This document shows positions 1 to 6,031 of a DNA stretch of 10,003 bases, piece by piece. The stretch covers positions 1 to 10,003 of the forward strand of contig WFMX01000150.1 of the NCBI GenBank assembly GCA_015488875.1, given 5' to 3'. The stretch is from Campylobacterota bacterium. Lineage in GTDB: Bacteria; Campylobacterota; Campylobacteria; Campylobacterales; Sulfurovaceae. The stretch's first letter is position 1; every line of letters starts with the position of its first letter. The notes below the pieces were generated by a model. The model did not search any database. It worked only from the letters and a program-made list of their open reading frames with translations, and was not told the DNA's origin. The position numbers were made by a program, and so were the translations under genes.

Positions 1-5
1 CACAC

Positions 6-11
6 TATAAT
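6..11 (+). promoter_or_regulatory. Possible -10 box for the lipoprotein gene
   Basis: A perfect TATAAT lies 20 nt before the ATG at 32. Transcription would begin near 18 and leave a very short leader carrying only the GGAGG at 23-27. The -35 region is outside the window, so the promoter cannot be fully judged. Confidence 0.35.
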
Positions 12-31
12 TAGTTTTTTTTGGAGGAATA

Positions 32-493
32 ATGAAAATATATACAATGACAAAATCACTACTGCTTACTACGGTACTGATTGCAACTACAGGTTGTGGG
101 GTAGTTGATAGCACCTCAAACAACGCGAGAGACTTAGAGAGAGTATCGGGCGGTACAGAGATATCACCTGCTGACATGAGCTTGAGAGCAGCCAATAAGA
201 TAGAGAAAAACTCTTTCTACAACCACTTCAAGTATAGAGCCGATAAAAATGAGCAGATATCTCTCAACTCTACATTGGAGTTCGCCATCACAAAATTAGA
301 TAGGATAGATTGTCAAGAGAGTGGCACTACCTATGTAGCCGTATTTGATGCCAATATGAATCAGCTAGAACAATACAAGACATGCAATAACATAATGAAC
401 TTAAACCTATCTGCAAATACCACATATATCTTCAAGATGCAATACCCTGGAAACAGAGGATATTTCAACGCTGAAACTAAAAATATAAACTAA
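32..493 (+). CDS. Small putative lipoprotein, function unknown
   Basis: This 153-residue protein begins with a Lys-containing n-region and a hydrophobic stretch (residues 9-19) that ends in TTGC, with Cys22 as the likely lipidation site. The -3 residue is Thr rather than Leu/Val/Ile, so the lipobox is imperfect. Gly at +2 would suggest outer-membrane sorting by the Lol rule. The start at 32 is supported by GGAGG at 23-27; the next Met (residue 6, position 47) lacks such a site. The mature part is polar and strand-rich. Residues 60-150 look like a compact beta-sandwich (F-x-Y-x-A, then Y-V-A-V-F-D, then N-x-T-Y-I-F), loosely like the bacterial pre-peptidase C-terminal (PPC) fold. Cys94 and Cys118 could form a disulfide. 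It is a lone gene facing the converging operon at 597-2192. I do not recognise a family, and the envelope location is inferred from the signal sequence only. Confidence 0.7.
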   Translation: MKIYTMTKSLLLTTVLIATTGCGVVDSTSNNARDLERVSGGTEISPADMSLRAANKIEKNSFYNHFKYRADKNEQISLNSTLEFAITKLDRIDCQESGTTYVAVFDANMNQLEQYKTCNNIMNLNLSANTTYIFKMQYPGNRGYFNAETKNIN

Positions 494-535
494 TAGACTC
501 TGCGTAATTCTATGTAAAGATTGAGAGGATACAAC

Positions 536-587
536 TAGGAGCAAGAGGAGAGCGAGATAAGTAAAATTGTTTTTGGGATTGCTCCTA
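536..587. repeat. 9-bp perfect inverted repeat between convergent genes
   Basis: TAGGAGCAA (536-544) is mirrored exactly by TTGCTCCTA (579-587) across a 34-nt loop. It sits in the 103-nt gap between the stop of the lipoprotein gene (493) and the stop of the minus-strand 147-residue gene (597). The position suits a two-way transcription end. However, neither side is followed by a T run and the loop is long, so a canonical Rho-independent terminator is not shown. Confidence 0.4.
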
Positions 588-596
588 AGATCTCCA

Positions 597-1040
597 CTAC
601 TTTTTGATATACATAGCAGGGAAGCCTACTGGTTCTGGCTTGCCTAGTTTGACGAAGTAGCCATCATCTTCTCTGCGATAGATGAGATATGGTATATATA
701 GAAATCTTGCCGATACCTTGTGGGATAGTTGACTTCTCTCTTCTAAGTGCAATCTGATACAGCTACTGCCCTCCTCTTGTGAAAACCTCTGTGGCATATC
801 ATCTCTCATAGCTATGATGATCATATCTATCCTGCTCTCATCAACTCTATGGGTGAGACTATCCTCTAGTAGAGAGTAGCTATCTGCATCACTTAGAGCA
901 CGATTCTCTACCATCTTCATCACTCCGTCACTATCTACAGTCATCAGAAATGGTCTAAATGTCAAATCCCTCTCTATGGACTCTTTGGCTTTTTGGACTG
1001 CTTTGCCTAAAAATTCTAATGTTTTTTCATCACTATTCAT
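597..1040 (-). CDS. Hypothetical protein of 147 residues, co-transcribed with an MFS transporter
   Basis: I do not recognise the family. The protein is soluble-looking, with no signal peptide and no membrane segment. It has a charged helical N-terminus (residues 3-25), then alternating predicted strands: FRPFLMTVDSDG (28-39), IDMIIIAMRDD (71-81), CIRLHLEER (94-102) and RFLYIPYLIYRRED (112-125). It ends in a Pro-rich tail, GKPEPVGFPAMYIKK (133-147). This suggests a small alpha/beta domain. The start is well supported: AAAGGA on the minus strand (1047-1052) lies 6 nt before the ATG. That site overlaps the end of the MFS gene, whose stop codon is only 3 nt upstream, so the two genes should be translated from one message. 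The partnership suggests an accessory role to the transporter or simple operon membership; the sequence cannot decide. Confidence 0.75.
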   Translation of the reverse strand: MNSDEKTLEFLGKAVQKAKESIERDLTFRPFLMTVDSDGVMKMVENRALSDADSYSLLEDSLTHRVDESRIDMIIIAMRDDMPQRFSQEEGSSCIRLHLEERSQLSHKVSARFLYIPYLIYRREDDGYFVKLGKPEPVGFPAMYIKK

Positions 1041-1043
1041 TAT

Positions 1044-2192
1044 CTATCCTTTTAAGGTTTTGCTTCTTGTCTTATCTTTGATAAACAGTAGAACAGAGAG
1101 CGATACAGAGACTATAGATATGATAAAAAATAACCCTTGTATGCCATATTTACTGACTATAGGTTCAAATATCAGTGGGGATGAAAACTGTCCCAAAAAA
1201 AAGCTAGATGCCAATATGCCAGATGCTTTTCCCCTCTTGTGTGCTGGCACACTACTGAGAAACCACGAGTTGGTATTGACAAATATAAGCCCAAATCCCA
1301 TACCTATAAATACAGTACTATAGAAGAGTTGAGATATGTCATTGGCTTGAGACATGATAAAGAGTCCGATACCAAATATGGTAAAGGTAAAGATATATAT
1401 CTGTATGTATGAAAATCTCTCTTTAAGCCTACTGTACTGTTTTGCAGTAATGGCATTGAAGACCATAGCTACAGATATCACGAAACCGATAGTTTTTGGG
1501 TCGCCATGCATAGTGTTGATGATGAGATATGGTAGCTGAGTAGGCAACATGTAGAAGAGTACCATACTAAAATAAGCTGTGATATAAACCTTGAGCATAG
1601 AGCTATCAATGGTGCTATCTATCTCTGTATGCTTGTGTACTTTTGGCTCATAAAGTGAACTATACATCAACGGTATAAATAGTAGCGGTATGGTATATAT
1701 GGCGAAAGGATAGGACCAATGCCACCCTGCCAATAGCCCACCCATCGTTATAAATATTATGCCACCTATGGCTACAGACATACCTTGTTTTGACATGAAT
1801 TTATGTCTCTCATCTTCATCGAAGTAGTCACCTATCAGTGCAGTCGAGCTAGTCATAAGAAATGCTACTGATATACCCAATAGGGCCCTACCTGCCAATA
1901 TCAAGTAAAAGTTGTCTAGATAAAAACCAGAGCTACCACCTAGTACAAATAGAATCATGCCTATATATAGGGGCTTCAGCCTTCCATACCTATCTACCAA
2001 TACCCCTGCGATGGGTGCAAATAGAGCTATGATGATAGATGGTATAGTGAGCATCATTTTGGATAGAAATTCTATATTTGGTATATCTGCAAAAGTTCTA
2101 CTCATGAGAGGTAATGATGCTACTATGGTGATGCCAGACATGACACCCATAGTGGCTACAAGTAGTAGTGATATCTCTATCTTTTTTGACAT
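1044..2192 (-). CDS. MFS transporter, 12-helix, drug/proton antiporter-like (DHA1 type)
   Basis: This is a 382-residue inner-membrane protein with about twelve hydrophobic segments, roughly 6-27, 45-64, 73-91, 95-117, 137-156, 161-180, 202-225, 234-255, 263-281, 288-310, 324-343 and 351-371. Between helices 2 and 3 is the MFS motif A, G-V-L-V-D-R-Y-G-R (63-71). Helix 4 carries R102 in a GRALLGIS sequence that corresponds to motif B of proton-coupled antiporters. A polar loop of about 18 residues (182-199) separates the two halves. The length is at the short end for the family but complete. By family knowledge it probably exports a small molecule using the proton gradient; the substrate is not predictable. 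The ATG at 2190-2192 is preceded by AAGGT (2199-2203) at 6-nt spacing. It is the first gene of a two-gene operon with the 147-residue protein and is transcribed divergently from the FIST gene. Confidence 0.88.
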   Translation of the reverse strand: MSKKIEISLLLVATMGVMSGITIVASLPLMSRTFADIPNIEFLSKMMLTIPSIIIALFAPIAGVLVDRYGRLKPLYIGMILFVLGGSSGFYLDNFYLILAGRALLGISVAFLMTSSTALIGDYFDEDERHKFMSKQGMSVAIGGIIFITMGGLLAGWHWSYPFAIYTIPLLFIPLMYSSLYEPKVHKHTEIDSTIDSSMLKVYITAYFSMVLFYMLPTQLPYLIINTMHGDPKTIGFVISVAMVFNAITAKQYSRLKERFSYIQIYIFTFTIFGIGLFIMSQANDISQLFYSTVFIGMGFGLIFVNTNSWFLSSVPAHKRGKASGILASSFFLGQFSSPLIFEPIVSKYGIQGLFFIISIVSVSLSVLLFIKDKTRSKTLKG

Positions 2193-2286
2193 AATGTGAC
2201 CTTGTTTTTTGAAATTTTAGATTTAAGCAAAAGAACCAGCAAGATTGGTATATTTGTTTTTAGGAAATTTCTGATACCTTTTGTGC

Positions 2287-2292
2287 ATTATA
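2287..2292 (-). promoter_or_regulatory. Possible -10 box for the MFS operon
   Basis: The minus strand reads TATAAT here, which would give a leader of roughly 90 nt before the MFS start at 2192. No convincing -35 hexamer is present at 17 nt. Other AT-rich hexamers nearer the gene could serve instead, so this is only a candidate. Confidence 0.25.
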
Positions 2293-2443
2293 TACACTTT
2301 GAGTTAGAAGAAGATAAAATTGTCTTGATTGCGTATATTACTGCACAAATCGCTATCATTCTTATCCTTTTCAAATATGCGCATGTTTATCTTCAAATTT
2401 TCAATATACAAAACCACTTTTGCAGTTTATCAAACCAAAATTC

Positions 2444-2452
2444 TGATATAAT
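2444..2452 (+). promoter_or_regulatory. Extended -10 promoter for the FIST-GGDEF operon
   Basis: TGATATAAT combines a TGn extension with a consensus TATAAT (2447-2452). No good -35 sequence lies at 16-18 nt; TTGCAG at 2420-2425 is 21 nt away. Extended -10 promoters tolerate this. Transcription would start near 2459, leaving about 118 nt of leader before the FIST start at 2577. The same nine bases occur in the candidate Uma2 promoter. Confidence 0.5.
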
Positions 2453-2480
2453 GTTATGACTATTGGAGATCTTGCAAAAC

Positions 2481-2544
2481 TCATCTGAAACGATGGCTTT
2501 AGCCTCGTCAAATGATGAAACTGAAGCAACAATTCCTAGTGTTG
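2481..2544 (+). promoter_or_regulatory. Structured 5' leader upstream of the FIST gene
   Basis: The leader folds by eye into a two-part hairpin. The outer stem is TCATC (2481-2485) with GATGA (2514-2518). After an internal loop comes the inner stem ACGA-GGC (2490-2497, T2494 bulged) with GCC-TCGT (2502-2508), closed by the tetraloop TTTA. A second small stem pairs CAACA (2527-2531) with TGTTG (2540-2544) and is followed by a run of A, ahead of the ribosome binding site at 2566-2570. It does not match a riboswitch class I know, including GEMM c-di-GMP riboswitches. A regulatory role is inferred from position and folding only. Confidence 0.4.
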
Positions 2545-2565
2545 AAAAAACTCTATTATTTGATC

Positions 2566-2570
2566 GGAGG
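2566..2570 (+). promoter_or_regulatory. Ribosome binding site that decides the FIST start
   Basis: GGAGG lies 6 nt before the ATG at 2577 and 3 nt before an adjacent in-frame ATG at 2574. The in-frame TTG at 2463 and ATG at 2493 have no comparable site, which argues for a start at 2577. Confidence 0.75.
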
Positions 2571-2576
2571 TATATG

Positions 2577-3731
2577 ATGAAAGTTGCTATCAGCAAATAT
2601 AGTAATGGCTGGGACAAACCGTTTACAAAGGTTTCTGATATCAAGAAGAGTTTGATTATAATATTTGGAACCTCCAAGCTAGATATAGTCTCAGGAGCCA
2701 TAGATGAGCTAGTCGAATTTTATGATGGTTGCATAGTCATGGGAGCATCGACATCTGGTGAAATATATCAAGATTTGCTATTGGATGATACTCTAGTGGT
2801 GGCACAGATAGAGTTCTCTACTACCGTGGTCAAAGCTTTGGATGTCAAACTAAATAACCCTATGAATTCATATCTAGCTGGTGAGAAGATCGCTGTCGAT
2901 TTGATAGGGGATGACCTCAAAGGCATATTTGTACTCTCTGATGGTCTCAATGTAAATGGTTCTCAATTGACCAAGGGTATATCATCTATACTTACTAGCG
3001 ATATTTCTGTGACTGGTGGTCTCGCAGGTGATGGTGATAGGTTTGAAAAGACCTGGGTGATCGTAGATGGCAGGCCATGCTCTAGCTGTGTGACCGCAGT
3101 TGGGTTTTATGGCAAAGATATACATATAGGGTATGGCTCCAAAGGTGGATGGGATAGACTAGGCATCGAGAGGAGAGTCACCAAGAGCGATGGCAACATA
3201 CTCTATGAGCTAGACTCTCAGCCCGCCCTAGAACTCTACAAAAGATATCTAGGTGATCAAGCAGATGGATTACCTGCCTCTGGGTTACTATTTCCACTAG
3301 AGCTTAGAAATCATGAAGAGAACGAAGATAGTAAGGTGAGGACGATATTGGGCATAGATGAAGAGACCCAATCCATCACATTCGCAGGAGATATACCAGA
3401 GGGTAGTTTCGTGACACTAATGAAAGCAAACTTCGATCGTCTCATTGATGGTGCTATAGAGGCGGCTGAAGCGGTAGATTTGGATGGATACAGCAATGAA
3501 GAGATTTTCAATATAGCCATCAGCTGTGTAGGAAGGAGACTTGTACTTAAGCAGAGAGTAGAGGAGGAGCTTGAAGACTCCCTGTCTGTATTGCCAGTTG
3601 GCACCAAACAAATAGGTTTTTACTCATACGGAGAAATATCTCCATTGTCATCAGGCAAATGTGACTTGCACAACCAAACTATGACTCTCACCACCATATG
3701 GGAAAGTCATCATCAGGAAGGACATGCATAA
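2577..3731 (+). CDS. FIST-domain sensor protein (FIST_N plus FIST_C)
   Basis: This 384-residue cytoplasmic protein has the full FIST architecture: an N-terminal FIST_N part (about 1-200) and a FIST_C part (about 215-375). Typical marks are MKVAISKYSNGW (1-12), GASTSGEIYQD (56-66), GGLAGDGDRF (147-156), GGWDRLG (190-196), SDGNILYELDSQPALELY (204-221), FAGDIPEG (269-276), CVGRRLVL (317-324) and QIGFYSYGEI (345-354). FIST domains are known as small-ligand sensors in signal transduction; some members (NosP) bind heme and nitric oxide. His183 lies in the region between the two domains, but I cannot say that it binds heme. I chose the start at 2577 because of GGAGG at 2566-2570 and because FIST proteins usually begin with an MKVA-like strand; a TTG-started version would add 38 unrelated residues. 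The gene overlaps the following GGDEF gene by 8 nt, which makes the cyclase its likely output partner. Confidence 0.9.
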   Translation: MKVAISKYSNGWDKPFTKVSDIKKSLIIIFGTSKLDIVSGAIDELVEFYDGCIVMGASTSGEIYQDLLLDDTLVVAQIEFSTTVVKALDVKLNNPMNSYLAGEKIAVDLIGDDLKGIFVLSDGLNVNGSQLTKGISSILTSDISVTGGLAGDGDRFEKTWVIVDGRPCSSCVTAVGFYGKDIHIGYGSKGGWDRLGIERRVTKSDGNILYELDSQPALELYKRYLGDQADGLPASGLLFPLELRNHEENEDSKVRTILGIDEETQSITFAGDIPEGSFVTLMKANFDRLIDGAIEAAEAVDLDGYSNEEIFNIAISCVGRRLVLKQRVEEELEDSLSVLPVGTKQIGFYSYGEISPLSSGKCDLHNQTMTLTTIWESHHQEGHA

Positions 3732-4467
3732 ACTACTAGAACGACAACTCAAAAAGATAGGGTATAGTGGAGGATCCCTATCGGAGAAGCAGCTGAAGCG
3801 TTTCATAGAGGCTGTAGATCAAGCCTACAAAGATGATGAGTCAGACAGAAAACTGCTAGAGCATACACTAGAGATATCATCCAAGGAGATGCAACAGCTG
3901 TACAGAGATCTAGAAGAGAGGTCAAGGAGTAGACTAGCAGAGAGTGAAGCCAAGTATAGATATCTAGCCATACACGACAATCTCACAGGTATAGCAAATA
4001 GGAGATATCTCGAAGATGAACTGCAAGCTCTGGTAGAACATTCGGCAGACAGTGCTATTAAATTTGCTCTGCTTTTTTTGGATTTGGACTACTTCAAGCA
4101 GATCAACGATACTCTAGGTCACAATGTTGGAGACAGACTACTCCAAGAGGTAGCCAAGAGGATATCGCCCCAATTGAAATCAAATGATATATTTGCTCGT
4201 ATAGGTGGTGATGAGTTCGTCATAGTCTTGATGGATATAAAAGAGTCTCATATCTATAATGTAGTAGACAGGATATACTTACTCACTCATCAAAACTGGA
4301 TAGTAGATAGTCATGATCTAAAGGTCACTACTAGCATAGGAGTCGCCATATATCCAAATGATGGAGAGGACATAATAGAGCTTATGAAGAGTGCCGACAT
4401 AGCCATGTATAAAAGCAAAGAGCTAGGGAGAGATAGATATACATTTTTTGCAGACATACATGACTGA
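3724..4467 (+). CDS. Diguanylate cyclase (GGDEF) partnered with the FIST sensor
   Basis: This 247-residue cytoplasmic protein has a charged, largely helical and coiled-coil N-terminus (1-80, starting HKLLERQLKKIG) and a C-terminal GGDEF domain (about 82-243). The domain is intact: D85-N-L-T-G-I-A-N-R-R (85-94), D120-L-D-Y-F-K-Q-I-N-D (120-129), GH-x-x-GD (132-137), GGDEF (161-165) and the SIGVAIYP strand (204-211). It should therefore make c-di-GMP from two GTP. The inhibitory I-site RxxD is changed to K152-S-N-D155, so product feedback may be weakened or absent. There is no EAL domain, transmembrane segment or clear PAS domain. From family knowledge, this kind of N-terminal segment often precedes GGDEF or kinase modules encoded beside FIST genes, so it is the likely contact with the sensor. 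The ATG lies within the end of the FIST gene with AGGA at 3715-3718, indicating translational coupling. Confidence 0.93.
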   Translation: MHKLLERQLKKIGYSGGSLSEKQLKRFIEAVDQAYKDDESDRKLLEHTLEISSKEMQQLYRDLEERSRSRLAESEAKYRYLAIHDNLTGIANRRYLEDELQALVEHSADSAIKFALLFLDLDYFKQINDTLGHNVGDRLLQEVAKRISPQLKSNDIFARIGGDEFVIVLMDIKESHIYNVVDRIYLLTHQNWIVDSHDLKVTTSIGVAIYPNDGEDIIELMKSADIAMYKSKELGRDRYTFFADIHD

Positions 4468-4483
4468 TGGTATCACAACGATA

Positions 4484-4497
4484 TGACCGCAAGGTCA
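4484..4497 (+). other. Small hairpin with a GNRA loop before the oxidoreductase
   Basis: TGACC (4484-4488) pairs with GGTCA (4493-4497) around a GCAA tetraloop, a very stable loop type in RNA. It lies in the 49-nt gap between the GGDEF stop and the oxidoreductase start, 6 nt before the AAGGAG at 4504-4509. It could mark a processing or translation-control site in a shared message. There is no T run, so it is not a terminator. Confidence 0.35.
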
Positions 4498-4516
4498 ACA
4501 AATAAAGGAGATAAAA

Positions 4517-5875
4517 ATGAGTAAAACAGATATATTGATCATAGGCGGAGGACCAGCTGGTATGGTAGCAGCAGGTACATCCAAGCAGTATTATGGAACC
4601 AAAAGTGTCACAGTCATCAAGAGCAACAAGCACTCGCTAGTGCCATGTGGTATACCATATATATTTGGTACTATGCTTGATGGCGTAGAGGATAATATGA
4701 TACCATGTGGAGCTAGATCGCAAAAGATGGGCATAGAGCTAATCATAGATAGCGTGACGACCATAGATTTCGATGCCAAGAGCGTAGAGACTATTGATAA
4801 TGGAACTATAGAGTATGAGAAGCTCATCATAGCTACAGGCTCTATACCAAAAAAACCTACCAACATAGATAACTATGATGCCAAAGGTGTCTACTATGTA
4901 CCCAAAGATGCAGAGTATATAAAGAGGGTCTATGATGGTGTCAAAGATTTAGAGACTATCGCAGTGATCGGTACAGGTTTCATAGGTGTTGAGCTAGCAG
5001 GTGAGCTAGCAGAGAGTGGCAAAAAGATACATTTGGTAGGATCTAGACTTCTCAAACATGCATTTGACCCTGAGTTTTCAGAAGATATGGAGTCGTTGAT
5101 GCTAGGTGATGGTATAGAGTTTTATAAAGATAGGAGAACAGTAGCTATCAACATAGATGAAAATGGGCATGCCAATGGCATAGTGCTAGATAGTGGTGCG
5201 GTGGTAGCATGTGATGGTGTCATCATGGCGACAGGATATGAGCCAAACAACACGCTAGCCGAAGAGTCTGGTCTCTCTATGCGTCAATATAATACTATCT
5301 ATGTAGATGAGTATATGCGTACTGCCAAAGATGATGTTTTTGCCATAGGTGATTGTGCCGAAAAGAGACACTTCATCACAAAAAGAGGTGTGCCTATCAT
5401 GCTAGCCTCTACCGCTACAGCCGAGGCTAGAGTAGCAGCAGCAAATCTCTACAAGATCAATGTGGTCAAGTCATTTAGTGGTACGATAGATATCTTCTCT
5501 ACAGTCATAGATGATATCTGCTTTGCATCAGCAGGTATCACAGAAGAAGATGCAAAGAAGCAAAATATATCATCGACAAGTACAGTGGTGGTGGTAGATG
5601 ACAAGCATCCAGCCAAATTGCCAAACAGTAGCAAACAGACGGTCAAGATAGTAGCTATGAAGAGTAGTGGCATAGTGATAGGAGCCCAGCTTATAGGTAG
5701 CAAAGATGTCGGCGAGATGATCAATATATTGGGTGTCATCATAGAGAAAAAGATGAGTGTATACGATCTACTCAATCTACAAGTAGCCACCCACCCACTA
5801 CTCACATCAGCACCAACCAACTACCCTATAGTCCAAGCAGCCCAAAATATAGCTAGCAAACAGATAGGCTTATAG
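4517..5875 (+). CDS. FAD/NAD(P)-dependent oxidoreductase, CoA-disulfide reductase/NADH oxidase-like
   Basis: This 452-residue cytoplasmic flavoprotein has the pyridine nucleotide-disulfide reductase fold. It has an N-terminal FAD Rossmann motif GGGPAG (10-15), ATG at 106-108, an NAD(P) Rossmann motif G-T-G-F-I-G-V-E-L-A (152-161), ATGYEPN (238-244), the FAD-contacting AIGD (276-279), and a C-terminal dimerisation domain (about 320-452) ending in ATHPLLTSAPTNYPI (424-438). The single active-site Cys expected for this family is Cys44 in VPCGIPY (42-48), rather than a CxxxxC dithiol. Relatives reduce CoA disulfide, polysulfide or oxygen/peroxide with NAD(P)H, and the exact substrate cannot be read here. 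A second P-C-G motif occurs at Cys64 (IPCGAR). No C-terminal rhodanese domain is present. AAGGAG at 4504-4509 supports the start. It follows the GGDEF gene by 49 nt on the same strand with no evident terminator, so co-transcription is plausible. Confidence 0.88.
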   Translation: MSKTDILIIGGGPAGMVAAGTSKQYYGTKSVTVIKSNKHSLVPCGIPYIFGTMLDGVEDNMIPCGARSQKMGIELIIDSVTTIDFDAKSVETIDNGTIEYEKLIIATGSIPKKPTNIDNYDAKGVYYVPKDAEYIKRVYDGVKDLETIAVIGTGFIGVELAGELAESGKKIHLVGSRLLKHAFDPEFSEDMESLMLGDGIEFYKDRRTVAINIDENGHANGIVLDSGAVVACDGVIMATGYEPNNTLAEESGLSMRQYNTIYVDEYMRTAKDDVFAIGDCAEKRHFITKRGVPIMLASTATAEARVAAANLYKINVVKSFSGTIDIFSTVIDDICFASAGITEEDAKKQNISSTSTVVVVDDKHPAKLPNSSKQTVKIVAMKSSGIVIGAQLIGSKDVGEMINILGVIIEKKMSVYDLLNLQVATHPLLTSAPTNYPIVQAAQNIASKQIGL

Positions 5876-5878
5876 ATA

Positions 5879-5929
5879 TTAGTTTTTAGTTGATAGTTTT
5901 TGGTACAGTTAGAGGACATTAGTTTTGTG
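5879..5929 (+). repeat. T-rich imperfect direct repeats after the oxidoreductase
   Basis: Three similar short units follow the stop codon: TTAGTTTTTAG (5879-5889), GATAGTTTTTGG (5892-5903) and ATTAGTTTTGTG (5918-5929). They contain T runs but no GC-rich stem, so transcription termination here is possible but not demonstrated. The third unit runs into the CGAAG hairpin listed next. Confidence 0.35.
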
Positions 5930-5946
5930 AGCGAAGCGAATGAAAC
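5922..5946 (+). repeat. Hairpin repeat with CGAAG loop, copy 1
   Basis: The arm GTTTTGT (5922-5928) pairs with ATGAAAC (5940-5946), counting two G-T pairs, around a loop containing GCGAAGCG. The element closely resembles, on the same strand, the hairpin at 6688-6724. The two copies lie on either side of the Uma2 gene. A shorter inner pairing of CG (5932-5933) with CG (5937-5938) is also possible. Function unknown; it resembles small intergenic palindromic repeats of bacteria. Confidence 0.4.
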
Positions 5947-5964
5947 CTGTGTTCCCTAATTGTT

Positions 5965-5986
5965 AGACCCCTACCATTTTTCGACA
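5965..5986 (-). repeat. 22-bp repeat, left copy, inverted with respect to 6640-6683
   Basis: Read on the minus strand this is TGTCGAAAA followed directly by ATGGTAGGGGTCT. The right copy, on the plus strand, has the same two blocks (9 of 9 and 12 of 13 bases identical), separated by an extra 22 nt. The two copies therefore face each other across the Uma2 gene. They could be the ends or remnants of a small mobile unit. Confidence 0.5.
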
Positions 5987-6031
5987 GGCTATTACCTACC
6001 TCAATCAACACATGCAAAAAAGACTTACATA

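Larger units (their letters stand above)
2193..2576. other. Divergent intergenic region of 384 nt
   Basis: This AT-rich stretch separates the MFS operon (leftward) from the FIST-GGDEF operon (rightward). It holds a possible -10 for the MFS gene, a better extended -10 for the FIST gene, and a folded leader, each listed separately. An 87-codon open frame at 2196-2459 has no ribosome binding site and overlaps the MFS translation start signal region, so I treat it as non-coding. No operator palindrome longer than a few bases was evident. Confidence 0.6.

Noticed and set aside
2196..2459. 87-codon hydrophobic open frame on the plus strand
   Set aside because: No ribosome binding site, AT-rich composition, and it spans the divergent promoter region; it begins almost on top of the MFS start.
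2463..2576. 38-residue N-terminal extension of the FIST protein from a TTG start
   Set aside because: No ribosome site precedes the TTG, the residues do not resemble FIST_N, and a strong GGAGG supports the start at 2577.
2459..2576. GEMM-type c-di-GMP riboswitch in the leader of the FIST-GGDEF operon
   Set aside because: The conserved GEMM core sequences and tetraloop-receptor pattern are not present; only generic hairpins are seen.
2393..2701. 102-codon open frame on the minus strand across the FIST 5' end
   Set aside because: It overlaps the well-supported FIST coding sequence and promoter, and shows no recognisable domain.
5879..5929. CRISPR-like array after the oxidoreductase
   Set aside because: The units are short, imperfect and T-rich with irregular spacing of a few bases, not repeats separated by unique spacers.
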